Shown here in pieces: positions 9,255 to 17,945 of a stretch of 64,000 nucleotides of DNA; the stretch's first letter is position 1; each line of letters opens with the position of its first letter. The stretch comes from Pseudobdellovibrionaceae bacterium (GTDB lineage Bacteria > Bdellovibrionota > Bdellovibrionia > Bdellovibrionales > UBA1609), in NCBI GenBank assembly GCA_023898385.1, contig CP060220.1, positions 1,178,001 to 1,242,000 on the forward strand. Direction: 5' to 3'. Under the pieces are notes generated by a model. It saw only the letters and a program-made list of their open reading frames with translations, searched no databases and was not told the origin of the DNA. A program made the translations under genes and the position numbers.

Positions 9255-9881
9255 TTAGAGATGCAAAAGCGGATGCACATCATCCCTAAACCATGTAGTT
9301 AAACTCCATCGAGATACTTTTGTCAGCCGCACTTCGTGTACCAACCGACTGTCAAACACCACCAAACGACGCGGACTGGGGTCAAGTGACACGGACGGCC
9401 TCCCATCAGAAAGGTACAGCACGAGCTCACCGTCTTGACCATTTTTCCAATCACCCAAATACAAAACTGAACTTAAAACCCGACTGGGATTGGTCTCATG
9501 CCGATCGACGTGCTTTAAATAACGAGTACCAACAGCATAATAGGCTAAATGCGACTCGTATCTTTTTATAGGCAAATACAGGCCCCGCTTGGCAAAGGTC
9601 AAAAGCTGCTCATACAATTCTTGGCAATAGGTCAGCGCCGGATCGTCCCATTTTTCAATCCAATAGATAAGATCTCCCCGAATCTCTTTGACACGTTTTT
9701 TTTGGGCCCCTTTACCAATCTTTGCCGGAATGAATTCACCTTTTTGAAAATGGAACTTAGCGGCTTCCAGCAATGAGGCCTGAGTCTCTTTAGAAATGGC
9801 GTCATCCACTACCCAAAACTGGTTATTTTCCATACTTGAAACAAAATCTTCGAAGCGAAAATTCGGAAGGTCTATCACCAC
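9255..9881 (-). CDS. 2-oxoglutarate/Fe(II)-dependent oxygenase (prolyl-4-hydroxylase-like)
   Basis: A 208-aa protein with the complete iron and 2-oxoglutarate binding set: HxD as His124-Val-Asp126 (LKHVDRH), distal His182 (RLVHEV) and Arg191 (SRWSLTTWF). These are the ligands of the double-stranded beta-helix oxygenases; family members hydroxylate protein residues or small molecules using oxygen and 2-oxoglutarate. The substrate is unknown and no partner gene is adjacent. The assigned start is GTG at 9881 with a second GTG next to it; an internal ATG (Met17) would shorten the protein without touching the catalytic core. Convergent with the FecR-domain gene, only 19 bases away. Confidence 0.85.
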   Translation of the reverse strand: MVIDLPNFRFEDFVSSMENNQFWVVDDAISKETQASLLEAAKFHFQKGEFIPAKIGKGAQKKRVKEIRGDLIYWIEKWDDPALTYCQELYEQLLTFAKRGLYLPIKRYESHLAYYAVGTRYLKHVDRHETNPSRVLSSVLYLGDWKNGQDGELVLYLSDGRPSVSLDPSPRRLVVFDSRLVHEVRLTKVSRWSLTTWFRDDVHPLLHL

Positions 9882-10055
9882 GAAAAATCAGTTTTTTGGT
9901 TAAACCCTATCTTGGCCACCATTAACTGCCCCCAACTAAGATTCACGATATCACCCTATTGAGACTAACACGTAGCTAAAAGTGGGGTGTGCATTTATTA
10001 AGGTGGCTATAATTGGTTCTTGGCCGCCAACCTGATCGACTGAAAGGGTGGGTGA

Positions 10056-11717
10056 TCATGCCTTTTGAGATAAGAAATCGATATCCAAAAAACGAAGCGT
10101 CAACAACAACATGAGCGGAAAGATCAAAAAGAAAACCCATCCTATGGGAGGAGGCTGGTCATTGTGAATAGATCCACAACCTGTTGTAAAAGAAAAATCC
10201 TCCCGCATGTATCCATTGTAAGTGACGCTTAAGCCGCTCAGGGTCAACGGTGTGGTATCGTCCGTATTATTGACCAAAAGCCGAAACTTCATAAACCGTG
10301 TGCGCGGCACCGCATCGATGAAGCTGGAGGCCGCCTGCCAACCCGTGAATGATTCTTCGGCCGTTGATGCCGAAAATGCCAACTCAAAATCCACACTGCC
10401 ATTGACTGAATTTTCTGAAACGAGAGACGCCGCGGTCACTTCAGGTTGTGTATTTAATAAATCAATGGCGCCCGATATGACCTGATAATCAACGCCCGTC
10501 TCATATTTTATTTCGCCAGGTAGATTCAACTGCGTGATGGGTGTTTCAAGGTTACCCGAGGGCACATCCTTATCTTGCACCCAGGTTCGACCATAAGATC
10601 CGCGACCACCATCACCACCATTACTGACTCCGCCGTTCCCATGGAGAGCCGATACCGAACCTAAAATGTTTATGTCTCCTGCAGCGAATAGAATTATTGA
10701 GCCACCCGCTCCACCGCCGCCACCGCCCGCTTTCAGTGTGCCCAGCGTACCACCTCCGGTGCCTCCATTGGCCAGCACCGACCCGGTGGCTGAAATGAGA
10801 ATGTTCCCCCCCGAGGCTATGTATATCAATCCGCCTCCGGCTCCGCCGCCACCCCCACTTGAATGATTGGCGGGATCTCCAAGGTCGGTGAATGCACTTC
10901 CACCACCGCCGCCGGATCCACCCGACCACGGGGCAATGGCAAAACCATCGTCGCGAAACTGCGTGCCTGCAACCCCACCGGCTCCGCCCGTTGAATCATC
11001 ACCCTCCACGGCGTCTTCGGCCAAACCAGCCTTTGTGTAGCCACCACCGCCGCCGCCGCCTTGGCCGCCGGTGGCCAACCCGGCTGGGCCCCACTCGCCG
11101 CCTGAAACATTCGCACCGCCCGCACTGCCTGCTGTGGGGATCACAATATCAGAACCCCCGTCGCCGCCACGAGCGCCAGCACATCGACCTTCGCCTCCGG
11201 AATTAATTTGCGTTTTATTACTTGAAATATCTTCGCCACTCTCGCCACTGCAATTAATGGTGCCTGAAATGACCACGTCACCCTGCACACGGATCACAAG
11301 TGGTGAGGCTCCCGTGGGTTGCAAAACCCAACCGGCGGCAAGATCAAAGGTTGTAAAATGCAAACTCGGAAAGGTGTCAGTATTTATGCGAATCACTTGA
11401 CCTGATAAATCACCCGACTCACTAAATTGAGCGTAAGTATTTATAGAAAATTCCCCGTGGTCGCCGTCACCCACATCGACGGAAGTACTTTGAACTCCAC
11501 CGCCGTCGTCCCAATCTTTCACGATAATTGGAGGATGCAGAATTTGTTGTTGTTGATTCCATACAAGTTCGGATGAACCAAAATGTTGCCGAGAAGAAAA
11601 ATCTTCGGTGACCTCCAGAGCCAACACCTCATACGGAGAGGCACAAATAAACAGCAAAGCAAAAATTGCAATGGCAAAAGGTTGATAGAACTGAATGAGT
11701 TTAGCCAACCTTTTCAC
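10056..11717 (-). CDS. Secreted glycine-rich protein with C-terminal membrane anchor
   Basis: A 553-aa exported protein: signal peptide ~1-34, a beta-rich region, a long Gly/Ala/Ser-rich tract (~155-370) with repeated GGxGGGGGG-type runs resembling AgmC/PGRS-like surface proteins, a beta-sandwich-like region, and a C-terminal anchor that begins GCGS and ends with one transmembrane helix and a short tail (LRFLDIDFLSQKA). The end resembles a Cys-containing sorting tail of the MYXO-CTERM type, though not a clean match. Its start overlaps the receiver gene upstream by 17 bases, so it is cotranscribed with two kinases and a receiver. Role unknown; a surface or motility function is a guess. Confidence 0.65.
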   Translation of the reverse strand: MKRLAKLIQFYQPFAIAIFALLFICASPYEVLALEVTEDFSSRQHFGSSELVWNQQQQILHPPIIVKDWDDGGGVQSTSVDVGDGDHGEFSINTYAQFSESGDLSGQVIRINTDTFPSLHFTTFDLAAGWVLQPTGASPLVIRVQGDVVISGTINCSGESGEDISSNKTQINSGGEGRCAGARGGDGGSDIVIPTAGSAGGANVSGGEWGPAGLATGGQGGGGGGGYTKAGLAEDAVEGDDSTGGAGGVAGTQFRDDGFAIAPWSGGSGGGGGSAFTDLGDPANHSSGGGGGAGGGLIYIASGGNILISATGSVLANGGTGGGTLGTLKAGGGGGGAGGSIILFAAGDINILGSVSALHGNGGVSNGGDGGRGSYGRTWVQDKDVPSGNLETPITQLNLPGEIKYETGVDYQVISGAIDLLNTQPEVTAASLVSENSVNGSVDFELAFSASTAEESFTGWQAASSFIDAVPRTRFMKFRLLVNNTDDTTPLTLSGLSVTYNGYMREDFSFTTGCGSIHNDQPPPIGWVFFLIFPLMLLLTLRFLDIDFLSQKA

Positions 11718-12144
11718 TGTTCTTGTCCTGTTCCCAACCCATTACCGACCATAATTTTTCTTTTAACAGATGAAGTCGAAAGGGTTTAAGAATATAGGCA
11801 CTGACCTGCCACCGAGCGGCTTGCGTGACTTTAAATCTTTCCATTGAACGCTGGCTTGTGACCATGATAAATCGTAAACGCCGACGCAATGGATTTTTTC
11901 GAATGGCTTTTAATAGGGTTAAACCATCGACCTGTGGCATTTCCCAGTCAGAAAGCACCAGCTCCACTTTGAACTCTGGATCTTGCAGTAATTTTAATGC
12001 ATGAGTAGAATTTCTAGCTTGAGTAATGTTTGTCATCCCCAACTCTTTAAGATAATCCACTAGCACATCCATAACCATAGCATCATCGTCAACTACCAGG
12101 ATTGCCGTATCGCACTTGACCTTACCCATGTTGTCCCTCCTCAA
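11701..12144 (-). CDS. Single-domain (CheY-like) response regulator
   Basis: A 147-aa receiver-only protein: acidic pocket VVDDDA, phospho-acceptor in LSDWEMPQ, Thr/Ser position MVTSQ and conserved Lys in ILKPF. There is no output domain, so it probably signals by protein contact like CheY. It overlaps the kinase gene upstream by 23 bases and the Gly-rich protein gene downstream by 17, indicating a tightly coupled unit. The two kinases of the same operon are its likely phosphodonors. Confidence 0.88.
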   Translation of the reverse strand: MRRDNMGKVKCDTAILVVDDDAMVMDVLVDYLKELGMTNITQARNSTHALKLLQDPEFKVELVLSDWEMPQVDGLTLLKAIRKNPLRRRLRFIMVTSQRSMERFKVTQAARWQVSAYILKPFRLHLLKEKLWSVMGWEQDKNSEKVG

Positions 12145-13444
12145 TCGCCCTCTTTGGGATGCGCATGACTATTTCTAAACCTTTTGTTTCATGATTTCTT
12201 AAAATGAATTGCCCTTGATGATCTATCTCGATGATTTCCTTACAAATGGCCAATCCAAGCCCTGTACCGTTTTTTCCTTTGGTTGTAAAAAATGGTTCAG
12301 TGGCTTTTGGAAGAATGTCTTTAGGTATCCCCGGCCCATAGTCGCGAATTCGTATTTCTGCCATGTCGCCATCATCGATGATGCTGTAGTCAATCTGACC
12401 TGACTTGTTCATTGCGTGAATGGAATTAATAGAAAGATTGACGATGGCCTGCAATATGCCAGTGGAATTAACCTCGGCCTCGACCCGGTCATTTTTGATT
12501 CTACAAACCTTCACATTGTTTGACCGAAATTGGTGCTCCAGTAGTTCAATGGCTTCATCCAAAATTTTGTGCAAAAGCTCAACTTTTTTATGGGCCTCTT
12601 CTTCGCCAGTTTCAGACAGATCCTTAAATCGGTCCAGAATATCGCCAGCACGCGTGCAGGCGTCTAAAATCTTATCCAATGCCTTTTTCATTTGCTCCGG
12701 CGGCTTACTGCGCGCCACTTCAGCCTGCCCCATAATTTGCATTAAAATATTTCCGAATTCGTGTCCTACTCCACGCGCCACTGTTGCCACAGATGTCATT
12801 CGTTCGGCATTGAGCAGACGACGTTGCGCCTCATCCATGTCTTGCTGATGAAGGCGCTTCTCTTCTCGCAAATTCCATAGACTGACAAAGTTTCTGGCCT
12901 TTTGCAGAATCTCGCCCGCGGTAAATGGTTTGTTGAGATAATCCCAATGGTCCACGCGATCTATCCCTAGAAATTGATTGATCGAATCAATGCTGCGATC
13001 ATTGTAAGCCGTTACAAAAACGGCAAAGAACTTGGGGTCAATTTCTTGAACTTTTTTAAAGAGTTCATAGCCATCCATACCCTCACCCAGTTTCACATCG
13101 AAGAATCCCATGGCAAAGGGCCGCCCTTCGCCCATGGCCTTTTGCACCTCATTAAATGCCACTTCTCCGCTGTGGCATATGGTCAATTCAAACTGAAAGG
13201 GGTTTTCAAGTTGTCCGCCTGTCCCAGAAGGAGCTTTTGCAGTTTCAGACTTCTGCGCCCGTCGACTGGAGCGTGCCATCGATACAACATTGTCAGCGGA
13301 AGTGGACACTAAAATTTCTTCGTACCCGGCAGTGATCCCCGGCTCATCATCCACAATGAGAATTCGCTGATTCCAGACCCCGCCAGGCTTTCTTGCTGGA
13401 GGAGAGCTCATTGGTCGAAGAATTTTTTTGGCTGGCTGGCTCAT
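12122..13444 (-). CDS. Hybrid histidine kinase with N-terminal receiver
   Basis: A 440-aa soluble protein: N-terminal receiver (ILIVDDEPG; phospho-acceptor in FFDVKLGEG; Lys in LNKPF), then a HisKA-like dimerisation segment with His near residue 228 (GHEFGN) and an HATPase_c domain with N box (NLSINSIHAM), G1 (DYGPGI) and G2 (GTGLGLAI). The receiver contains an extra ~45-residue Ser/Lys/Gly-rich insertion between its first helix and second strand, unusual for this fold. No membrane segment. It overlaps the membrane kinase gene upstream by four bases (ATGA), suggesting a relay: membrane kinase, receiver-kinase, CheY-like protein. Confidence 0.88.
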   Translation of the reverse strand: MSQPAKKILRPMSSPPARKPGGVWNQRILIVDDEPGITAGYEEILVSTSADNVVSMARSSRRAQKSETAKAPSGTGGQLENPFQFELTICHSGEVAFNEVQKAMGEGRPFAMGFFDVKLGEGMDGYELFKKVQEIDPKFFAVFVTAYNDRSIDSINQFLGIDRVDHWDYLNKPFTAGEILQKARNFVSLWNLREEKRLHQQDMDEAQRRLLNAERMTSVATVARGVGHEFGNILMQIMGQAEVARSKPPEQMKKALDKILDACTRAGDILDRFKDLSETGEEEAHKKVELLHKILDEAIELLEHQFRSNNVKVCRIKNDRVEAEVNSTGILQAIVNLSINSIHAMNKSGQIDYSIIDDGDMAEIRIRDYGPGIPKDILPKATEPFFTTKGKNGTGLGLAICKEIIEIDHQGQFILRNHETKGLEIVMRIPKRAIEEGQHG

Positions 13445-15546
13445 GCAGACAACCTCTCTTCTCCAACAGTGGCAAGGGGCAAGGTGATGAGAAATACGGC
13501 ACCTCGTCCCTGCACCGAAGACTCCAGTGTTAGGTCTCCTCGAAATGCGCGAGTCAATCGGCGACTTATATTCAATCCAATGCCCGTACCTTGCGACTTG
13601 GGTTTTGTTGAAAACTGCGCCTTAAATAGTTTATTTTGGTTTTCCGTAGAAATCCCGGCACCATTGTCAATCACACGAATGAACAACTGTTCCTCCGAGT
13701 TGGTCATTCTTATAATCACCTTTGGCTGCTCAGTTTTTTCCCAGATTTTTTCATCCATGCTTTGAATGGAGTTTCGTATGAGATTTGTCATAACCTGGAT
13801 GAACTCGTCTTCGTCCACCATCGCCAAATTGGCCTTGGCTAGATTCTCCACAGCTATTTCAATGCCCTTTTGCTGAGCCAAGTCTTCCATAATCGCTACG
13901 GACTGTTGACACAGCGGAAACACAGGAACTTTTACCAAATCACCCTTTATCGCGCTCATCGAACGCATAGAGTTAACAATGCGGCTGATGCGCTGACTTT
14001 CTTGCAAAACAAAACCCGTATCATCCACAAGGCTTTTCATAGTACTTTCAAGATTGGCTTCAACGACCTGTAAGTTTGCGAGATCTTCTTCGAGCAAGCT
14101 TGCGCCGGTTTTTACCGTAGATTCTTGCTTCCAAGATTGCATGAGCTTTTCAATGCCGCCGGAACTGTAATCATCCCGCCATGCCGAACATATTTCAGAA
14201 AGCAATGATATCTCTGCGCTCACATCTTCTTGAAGTTTTCTGCTTACACGAACAGTGCGATTGATTATACTGGTTAGCGGATTTAAAACTTCATGGGCGG
14301 CCTGCCCGGCCACTTCACCCACGGCAGCCAGGCGAGTGCTCTTTAACAAAGCCTCTTGCGCTTCTTTTACGGCGCGATTTCTATCCTCAAGATCTTTGGT
14401 GCGATCCTTCACTTTCCTTTCAAGATCCCTATTGACTTCTTCAAGCTCTCGACGAGAACTCTCCAGATCAATAATCATCAAATTGAAAGAGTCAGCAAGG
14501 CTTGCAATTTCGTCTTGGCTTTTCACTGAGATTCGAGTGGTCAAATCTCCTTGCGAAACTTTTTTCATCCCAGCCACCAACCGCTCAATGGGCTTGGTGA
14601 GGGAGCGCGAGAACAAGATGGCCGCAAGAAACGCCAGGGTCACAACAATGGACGCAAATATCATCGACCTATAAACAAGCCTATCGACCACAGCAAAGGC
14701 TTGGGCACTTGCAATTGTTGAAAGAACAATCATCTGCCCGCCTCGCGCCCGGGCAAAGGCTCCCAAGTGCCGTTGCCCGTCTGCTGCAAGGTAATCCTGC
14801 ACTCCCTTTTGCACCGGACTTTTTTGAGATATGGCTAATAGTTCAGATTGAAAGGGTCGTGCCCCCGACATAGTCTGGCTGTCTGCATGGACCAGGACTT
14901 GTCCATCGGAGGCAACAATTGCCACTTCATTTTGTTTTTCATCTTGCACCGATTGCAATAATTGATCGGCGTGTACATAAACGATCACTGCAAACTGAGC
15001 CACAGGCTGGCCCTTTTCGTTTTCTTCAATGACGTTTTTTCCAAACCCAATGAGGGGTGCCCCGTCTGGTAATGTGGCGGCCCAAACGGCTTCGCCCTTC
15101 TCCTGAAGCCGAAGGTAGGGAATGGGCCTTTTTTCTATTAACCCTTTTTTGAAAAAATCTTCGCCTAGGCCATAGGTTTTTAAAAAAGGCTGATCCACAT
15201 AAAATTCTTTGTCCAAAGAGCTGAAGTCACTGCTCGCGGCCACGTAAACCATGTGCGAGTTTTTTTTCAGAAGATCTTCGATCAATGGCCGCGCCTGCCG
15301 GTGCTCCTCGCGAAAAAAGTAAGCCGTAAGGCGCGCCTTGTCTGTCACGCCCTGAAAGAGTGTGTCCACATCAGTGGCCAGGTTCGAAACAAGGCTGCGA
15401 TGATAGTCGAAAACAAACTCGTTTTTGTCGGATTTGTAGATTTCAGTGGCCAGTATCAGATAAATCCCCACACAAAAAACCAATAGCACTGTGGTCACTG
15501 CCAGAAATTTATATCGAATTGAAAACCGAGGTCCTTGCTTCATCAT
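13441..15546 (-). CDS. Membrane sensor histidine kinase with HAMP domain
   Basis: A 701-aa kinase: transmembrane helix ~11-32, a large periplasmic sensing domain of Cache type (~33-290), second helix ~292-312, HAMP (SLTKPIERL onward), a coiled coil (~365-400), a dimerisation/phosphoacceptor segment with HEVLNPLT (His near 416), and an HATPase_c domain with N box (NLIRNSIQSM), G1 (DNGAGI) and G2 (GTGIGLNI). A ~100-residue insertion separates the H-box from the rest. First gene of the four-gene chain; the ligand cannot be read from sequence. All catalytic motifs are intact. Confidence 0.9.
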   Translation of the reverse strand: MMKQGPRFSIRYKFLAVTTVLLVFCVGIYLILATEIYKSDKNEFVFDYHRSLVSNLATDVDTLFQGVTDKARLTAYFFREEHRQARPLIEDLLKKNSHMVYVAASSDFSSLDKEFYVDQPFLKTYGLGEDFFKKGLIEKRPIPYLRLQEKGEAVWAATLPDGAPLIGFGKNVIEENEKGQPVAQFAVIVYVHADQLLQSVQDEKQNEVAIVASDGQVLVHADSQTMSGARPFQSELLAISQKSPVQKGVQDYLAADGQRHLGAFARARGGQMIVLSTIASAQAFAVVDRLVYRSMIFASIVVTLAFLAAILFSRSLTKPIERLVAGMKKVSQGDLTTRISVKSQDEIASLADSFNLMIIDLESSRRELEEVNRDLERKVKDRTKDLEDRNRAVKEAQEALLKSTRLAAVGEVAGQAAHEVLNPLTSIINRTVRVSRKLQEDVSAEISLLSEICSAWRDDYSSGGIEKLMQSWKQESTVKTGASLLEEDLANLQVVEANLESTMKSLVDDTGFVLQESQRISRIVNSMRSMSAIKGDLVKVPVFPLCQQSVAIMEDLAQQKGIEIAVENLAKANLAMVDEDEFIQVMTNLIRNSIQSMDEKIWEKTEQPKVIIRMTNSEEQLFIRVIDNGAGISTENQNKLFKAQFSTKPKSQGTGIGLNISRRLTRAFRGDLTLESSVQGRGAVFLITLPLATVGEERLSA

Positions 15547-15724
15547 GAATCCAAAAAAACCCGCCCTAAAATCAGGCTTAAAAAGTGTTGCTATTTATAT
15601 AGAAGTATCGGCAGGAGGCTTTGGAAGACTTTAACTTCAATGGATAATTCAGCAGATCCCCTTCAATGGTCGAGGAGGCGGTGTTTCAATGGGCGTTTAA
15701 GAGTTTGACGAAGTTTTTAAAAAT

Positions 15725-16531
15725 CTATTTTTGACAGATGGCTACACTCAACCCCGCCTGCCGCCAATGGCGAGAACTAAAATGGTATTCAGAGGCTTCT
15801 GTAGGCGGTTGAGCAAATAGATTCACTATCTCGTCTGGACTTCGGTAGGTGTTGGACGACGCCACCGAATGACCGGCAACTTCTGATTTTTTGCGGTTGG
15901 CCCGCTTCCTGAAGCCACCGACCAGGTGTCGCAGATTTAAAAAATCCCAATCAAACAAGAGCTGTGACAAACCCTGCCTTTGACGAAACTGCCCCAACAT
16001 CGTGACATTTGAAAACTCTTGCTCCAGCGCTTTTTTCAATTCAACAGATCGAAAATTATTAATGTGAAATTCTGGCACCACGACGCCACTTTTTAAAACC
16101 ACATCGTGATTGGGCGTAGACAGCAATAGCTTTCCCCCAGGTTTCAAAACCGACTTTAAACTGTTGAGAAACAAAGAGGTTTTTTCATGAGGAATATGCT
16201 CAATAACTTCAAAAGCTGTGATCGCGTCAAAACTCTCCCCTAGCTTCGACAGGGTAAACACATCCTGACTTTGAAAGGTAAGATTTTCACGGGTAAATAC
16301 CCGCCGGGCCATTTGAAGAGATTCTTCATTGAGGTCAACCCCCACCACCTGACTGGCCGCCCCCGACAAAATGTACGTGCCATAGCCCTTGCCGCAGGCG
16401 CAGTCCAACACCCTCAGGCCCTTGACCTGTTCTGCCGCCCACCAATAACGCGCCACGTGATCAAGAAAAAATGGGGATTCTGGGTCTAAATCCAAGGAAT
16501 CAGCTTCAAAAGTCTGATATTTATATGCCAT
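15725..16531 (-). CDS. Class I SAM-dependent methyltransferase
   Basis: A 268-aa soluble protein with the Rossmann SAM-binding motif I VLDCACGKGYGTY near residue 40, an acidic loop (VGVDLNEES), motif II region (FDAITAFEVIEHI) and post-motif KPGGKLLLSTPN, the pattern of Methyltransf_11/UbiG-type enzymes. The substrate is not predictable; the C-terminal ~90 residues are basic and less conserved. Stands alone, divergent from rpsD, with 179 bases between the two starts. Confidence 0.85.
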   Translation of the reverse strand: MAYKYQTFEADSLDLDPESPFFLDHVARYWWAAEQVKGLRVLDCACGKGYGTYILSGAASQVVGVDLNEESLQMARRVFTRENLTFQSQDVFTLSKLGESFDAITAFEVIEHIPHEKTSLFLNSLKSVLKPGGKLLLSTPNHDVVLKSGVVVPEFHINNFRSVELKKALEQEFSNVTMLGQFRQRQGLSQLLFDWDFLNLRHLVGGFRKRANRKKSEVAGHSVASSNTYRSPDEIVNLFAQPPTEASEYHFSSRHWRQAGLSVAICQK

Positions 16532-16710
16532 GCCCTAGAGGGTATCATGGGGGTTCGGCACCGACCAGGCCAGTTCCATGGCCTTTCTCAGGTCGCTTTG
16601 TTGTATGTATTTGATTGGGCAAAAGGATTTGCAGTTTCAGGGGTTTCTTAGTATACGCCTTAAGCTTAATGAACTGGCGAATGACTAATAAGAATTGAGT
16701 AGGAAGACTT

Positions 16711-17340
16711 ATGAAAAAACCAGGTAAAGTGGCCCGTTTTAGAATTCAACGCCGATTTGGCACAGAACTCCCAGGACTTGGAAAACCGGGCGCTCTTGAT
16801 CGTCGTCCTTACCCCCCCGGAGAGAATGGCAACAAACGACGTAAGTTCTCTGATTACGCATTGCGATTGGAAGAAAAGCAAAAAATCCGCTTTCACTATG
16901 GATTAAAAGAAGAGCAACTCCGACGCTTTATTCGTAATTCAAAAAAAGGTGCTGGTGCCAACTGGGTGAATAAACTGGTGGGATTACTTGAGCGTCGCTT
17001 AGACAATTTGGTTTTTCGCTTAGGATTTGCTCCAAGCATTCGTTCGGCCCGTCAACTTGTGAGCCATGGACATGTTCTTGTTGACGGCAAGCCCGTGAAC
17101 ATCTCTTCGTTTGTTGTGACACCAGGGTCAAAGGTATCACTGAAAGAAAAAGCCTACGAAAACCAGATTGTTTTGCGCGCTCAACAAAATCCACGCCTTG
17201 AAGTGCCTGATTTTCTTCGCAAAGAGCAAGAAAACGGCAAAGACGTGGGTATCGTGCACGCTGTGCCTGGTGCCGAGCATGTGCCCTTTTCGTTTGATGC
17301 GGGCTTATTCACAGAATATTACGCCGCTAGAAAAGCTTAA
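16711..17340 (+). CDS. rpsD: 30S ribosomal protein S4
   Basis: A 209-aa protein with the full S4 layout: an N-terminal domain (RRFGTELPGLGKPGALDRR; YPPGENGNKRRKFSDYA) and the S4 RNA-binding domain (LERRLDNLVFRLGFAPSIRSARQLVSHGHV written in part here). It is of the type lacking the four zinc-binding cysteines. It nucleates 30S assembly by binding 16S rRNA. AGGAAG precedes the ATG at the right distance. The gene is alone, not beside S13, S11 and rpoA as in many bacteria, so it could be a relocated or second copy. Confidence 0.97.
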   Translation: MKKPGKVARFRIQRRFGTELPGLGKPGALDRRPYPPGENGNKRRKFSDYALRLEEKQKIRFHYGLKEEQLRRFIRNSKKGAGANWVNKLVGLLERRLDNLVFRLGFAPSIRSARQLVSHGHVLVDGKPVNISSFVVTPGSKVSLKEKAYENQIVLRAQQNPRLEVPDFLRKEQENGKDVGIVHAVPGAEHVPFSFDAGLFTEYYAARKA

Positions 17341-17357
17341 TCTCACTCTAATTACAT

Positions 17358-17380
17358 TGGCTTCCACTAATTGGAAGCCA
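17358..17380. terminator. Hairpin between rpsD and the convergent CHI-like gene
   Basis: A perfect 9-bp stem, TGGCTTCCA (17358-17366) and TGGAAGCCA (17372-17380), with a five-base loop lies just past the rpsD stop and overlaps the 3' end of the convergent gene. There is no strong T-run on either side, so it may be a weak bidirectional terminator or an mRNA-stabilising hairpin. Confidence 0.5.
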
Positions 17381-17945
17381 TCCCCAGCAATTGCTGTCTA
17401 AACTCTTTTGAGATGGGCTGTTTATCGTTAATGAACAGTCCCAAAAGATTCTTACTAAATCCCGATGACATGACTTTTCCGGCCTTCGCATTGGGACCTG
17501 TTGTAACCACACTCACTTGATCCTCTAAAAATGTCACAGTCATCTTGTTGCCTTTTCGAACATTCACCATCAATCGATTGAACTCCGACAATTGGGTTTT
17601 ATACACTTGGCAATCCTGTTCAATGCAATTTCCCATGAGCCCCTTTTGCCAGGCATTGACCAAACTTTCGCGATCCACACTTCGCAAAAACTCCATGACT
17701 ATTTGTTTGGGGCCGCTCATTTTTACGATCTCTGCGGAGTCAGCACTTTTTTGGGGCAGATACAAACCACCCACATAGACTTTGATTGGGATTCCAAACT
17801 TATAGACCTTTCTTAAAGCCATTCCGTTTAGAACTAGATTTACTCCCGCCACTGAATCTGAGTCTGACATTTTCACACCATTAAGCTCCCCTGCCCCTGC
17901 TATGGTCGGCAAAAAAGCCCACATGAAAACTAAAATTCTAGTCAT
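17367..17945 (-). CDS. Chalcone-isomerase-like domain protein, exported
   Basis: A 192-aa protein with a signal peptide (MTRILVFMWAFLPTIAGAG) and a chalcone-isomerase-like fold (LNGMALRKVYKFGIPIKVYVGGLYLP; FLRSVDRESLVNAW; VMSSGFSKNLLGLF). Bacterial members are periplasmic; their role is mostly unknown and plant-type flavonoid chemistry is not implied. The start at 17945 is chosen because AAGGAGAT lies directly upstream and the ATG overlaps the previous stop by four bases (ATGA). A longer frame exists but would run back into the upstream gene. Cotranscribed with the TPR protein. Confidence 0.82.
   Translation of the reverse strand: MTRILVFMWAFLPTIAGAGELNGVKMSDSDSVAGVNLVLNGMALRKVYKFGIPIKVYVGGLYLPQKSADSAEIVKMSGPKQIVMEFLRSVDRESLVNAWQKGLMGNCIEQDCQVYKTQLSEFNRLMVNVRKGNKMTVTFLEDQVSVVTTGPNAKAGKVMSSGFSKNLLGLFINDKQPISKEFRQQLLGMASN

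Noticed and set aside
10560..11170. Repetitive GC-rich tract as a possible CRISPR or tandem repeat array
   Set aside because: The repetition follows glycine codons in one reading frame and has no constant repeat/spacer length.
10621..11206. Several long frames opposite or across the glycine-rich gene (Pro-, His- or Arg-rich proteins)
   Set aside because: They are low-complexity shadows of GGxGGG codons; no ribosome sites, domains or signal peptides, while the minus-strand gene has a signal peptide and anchor.
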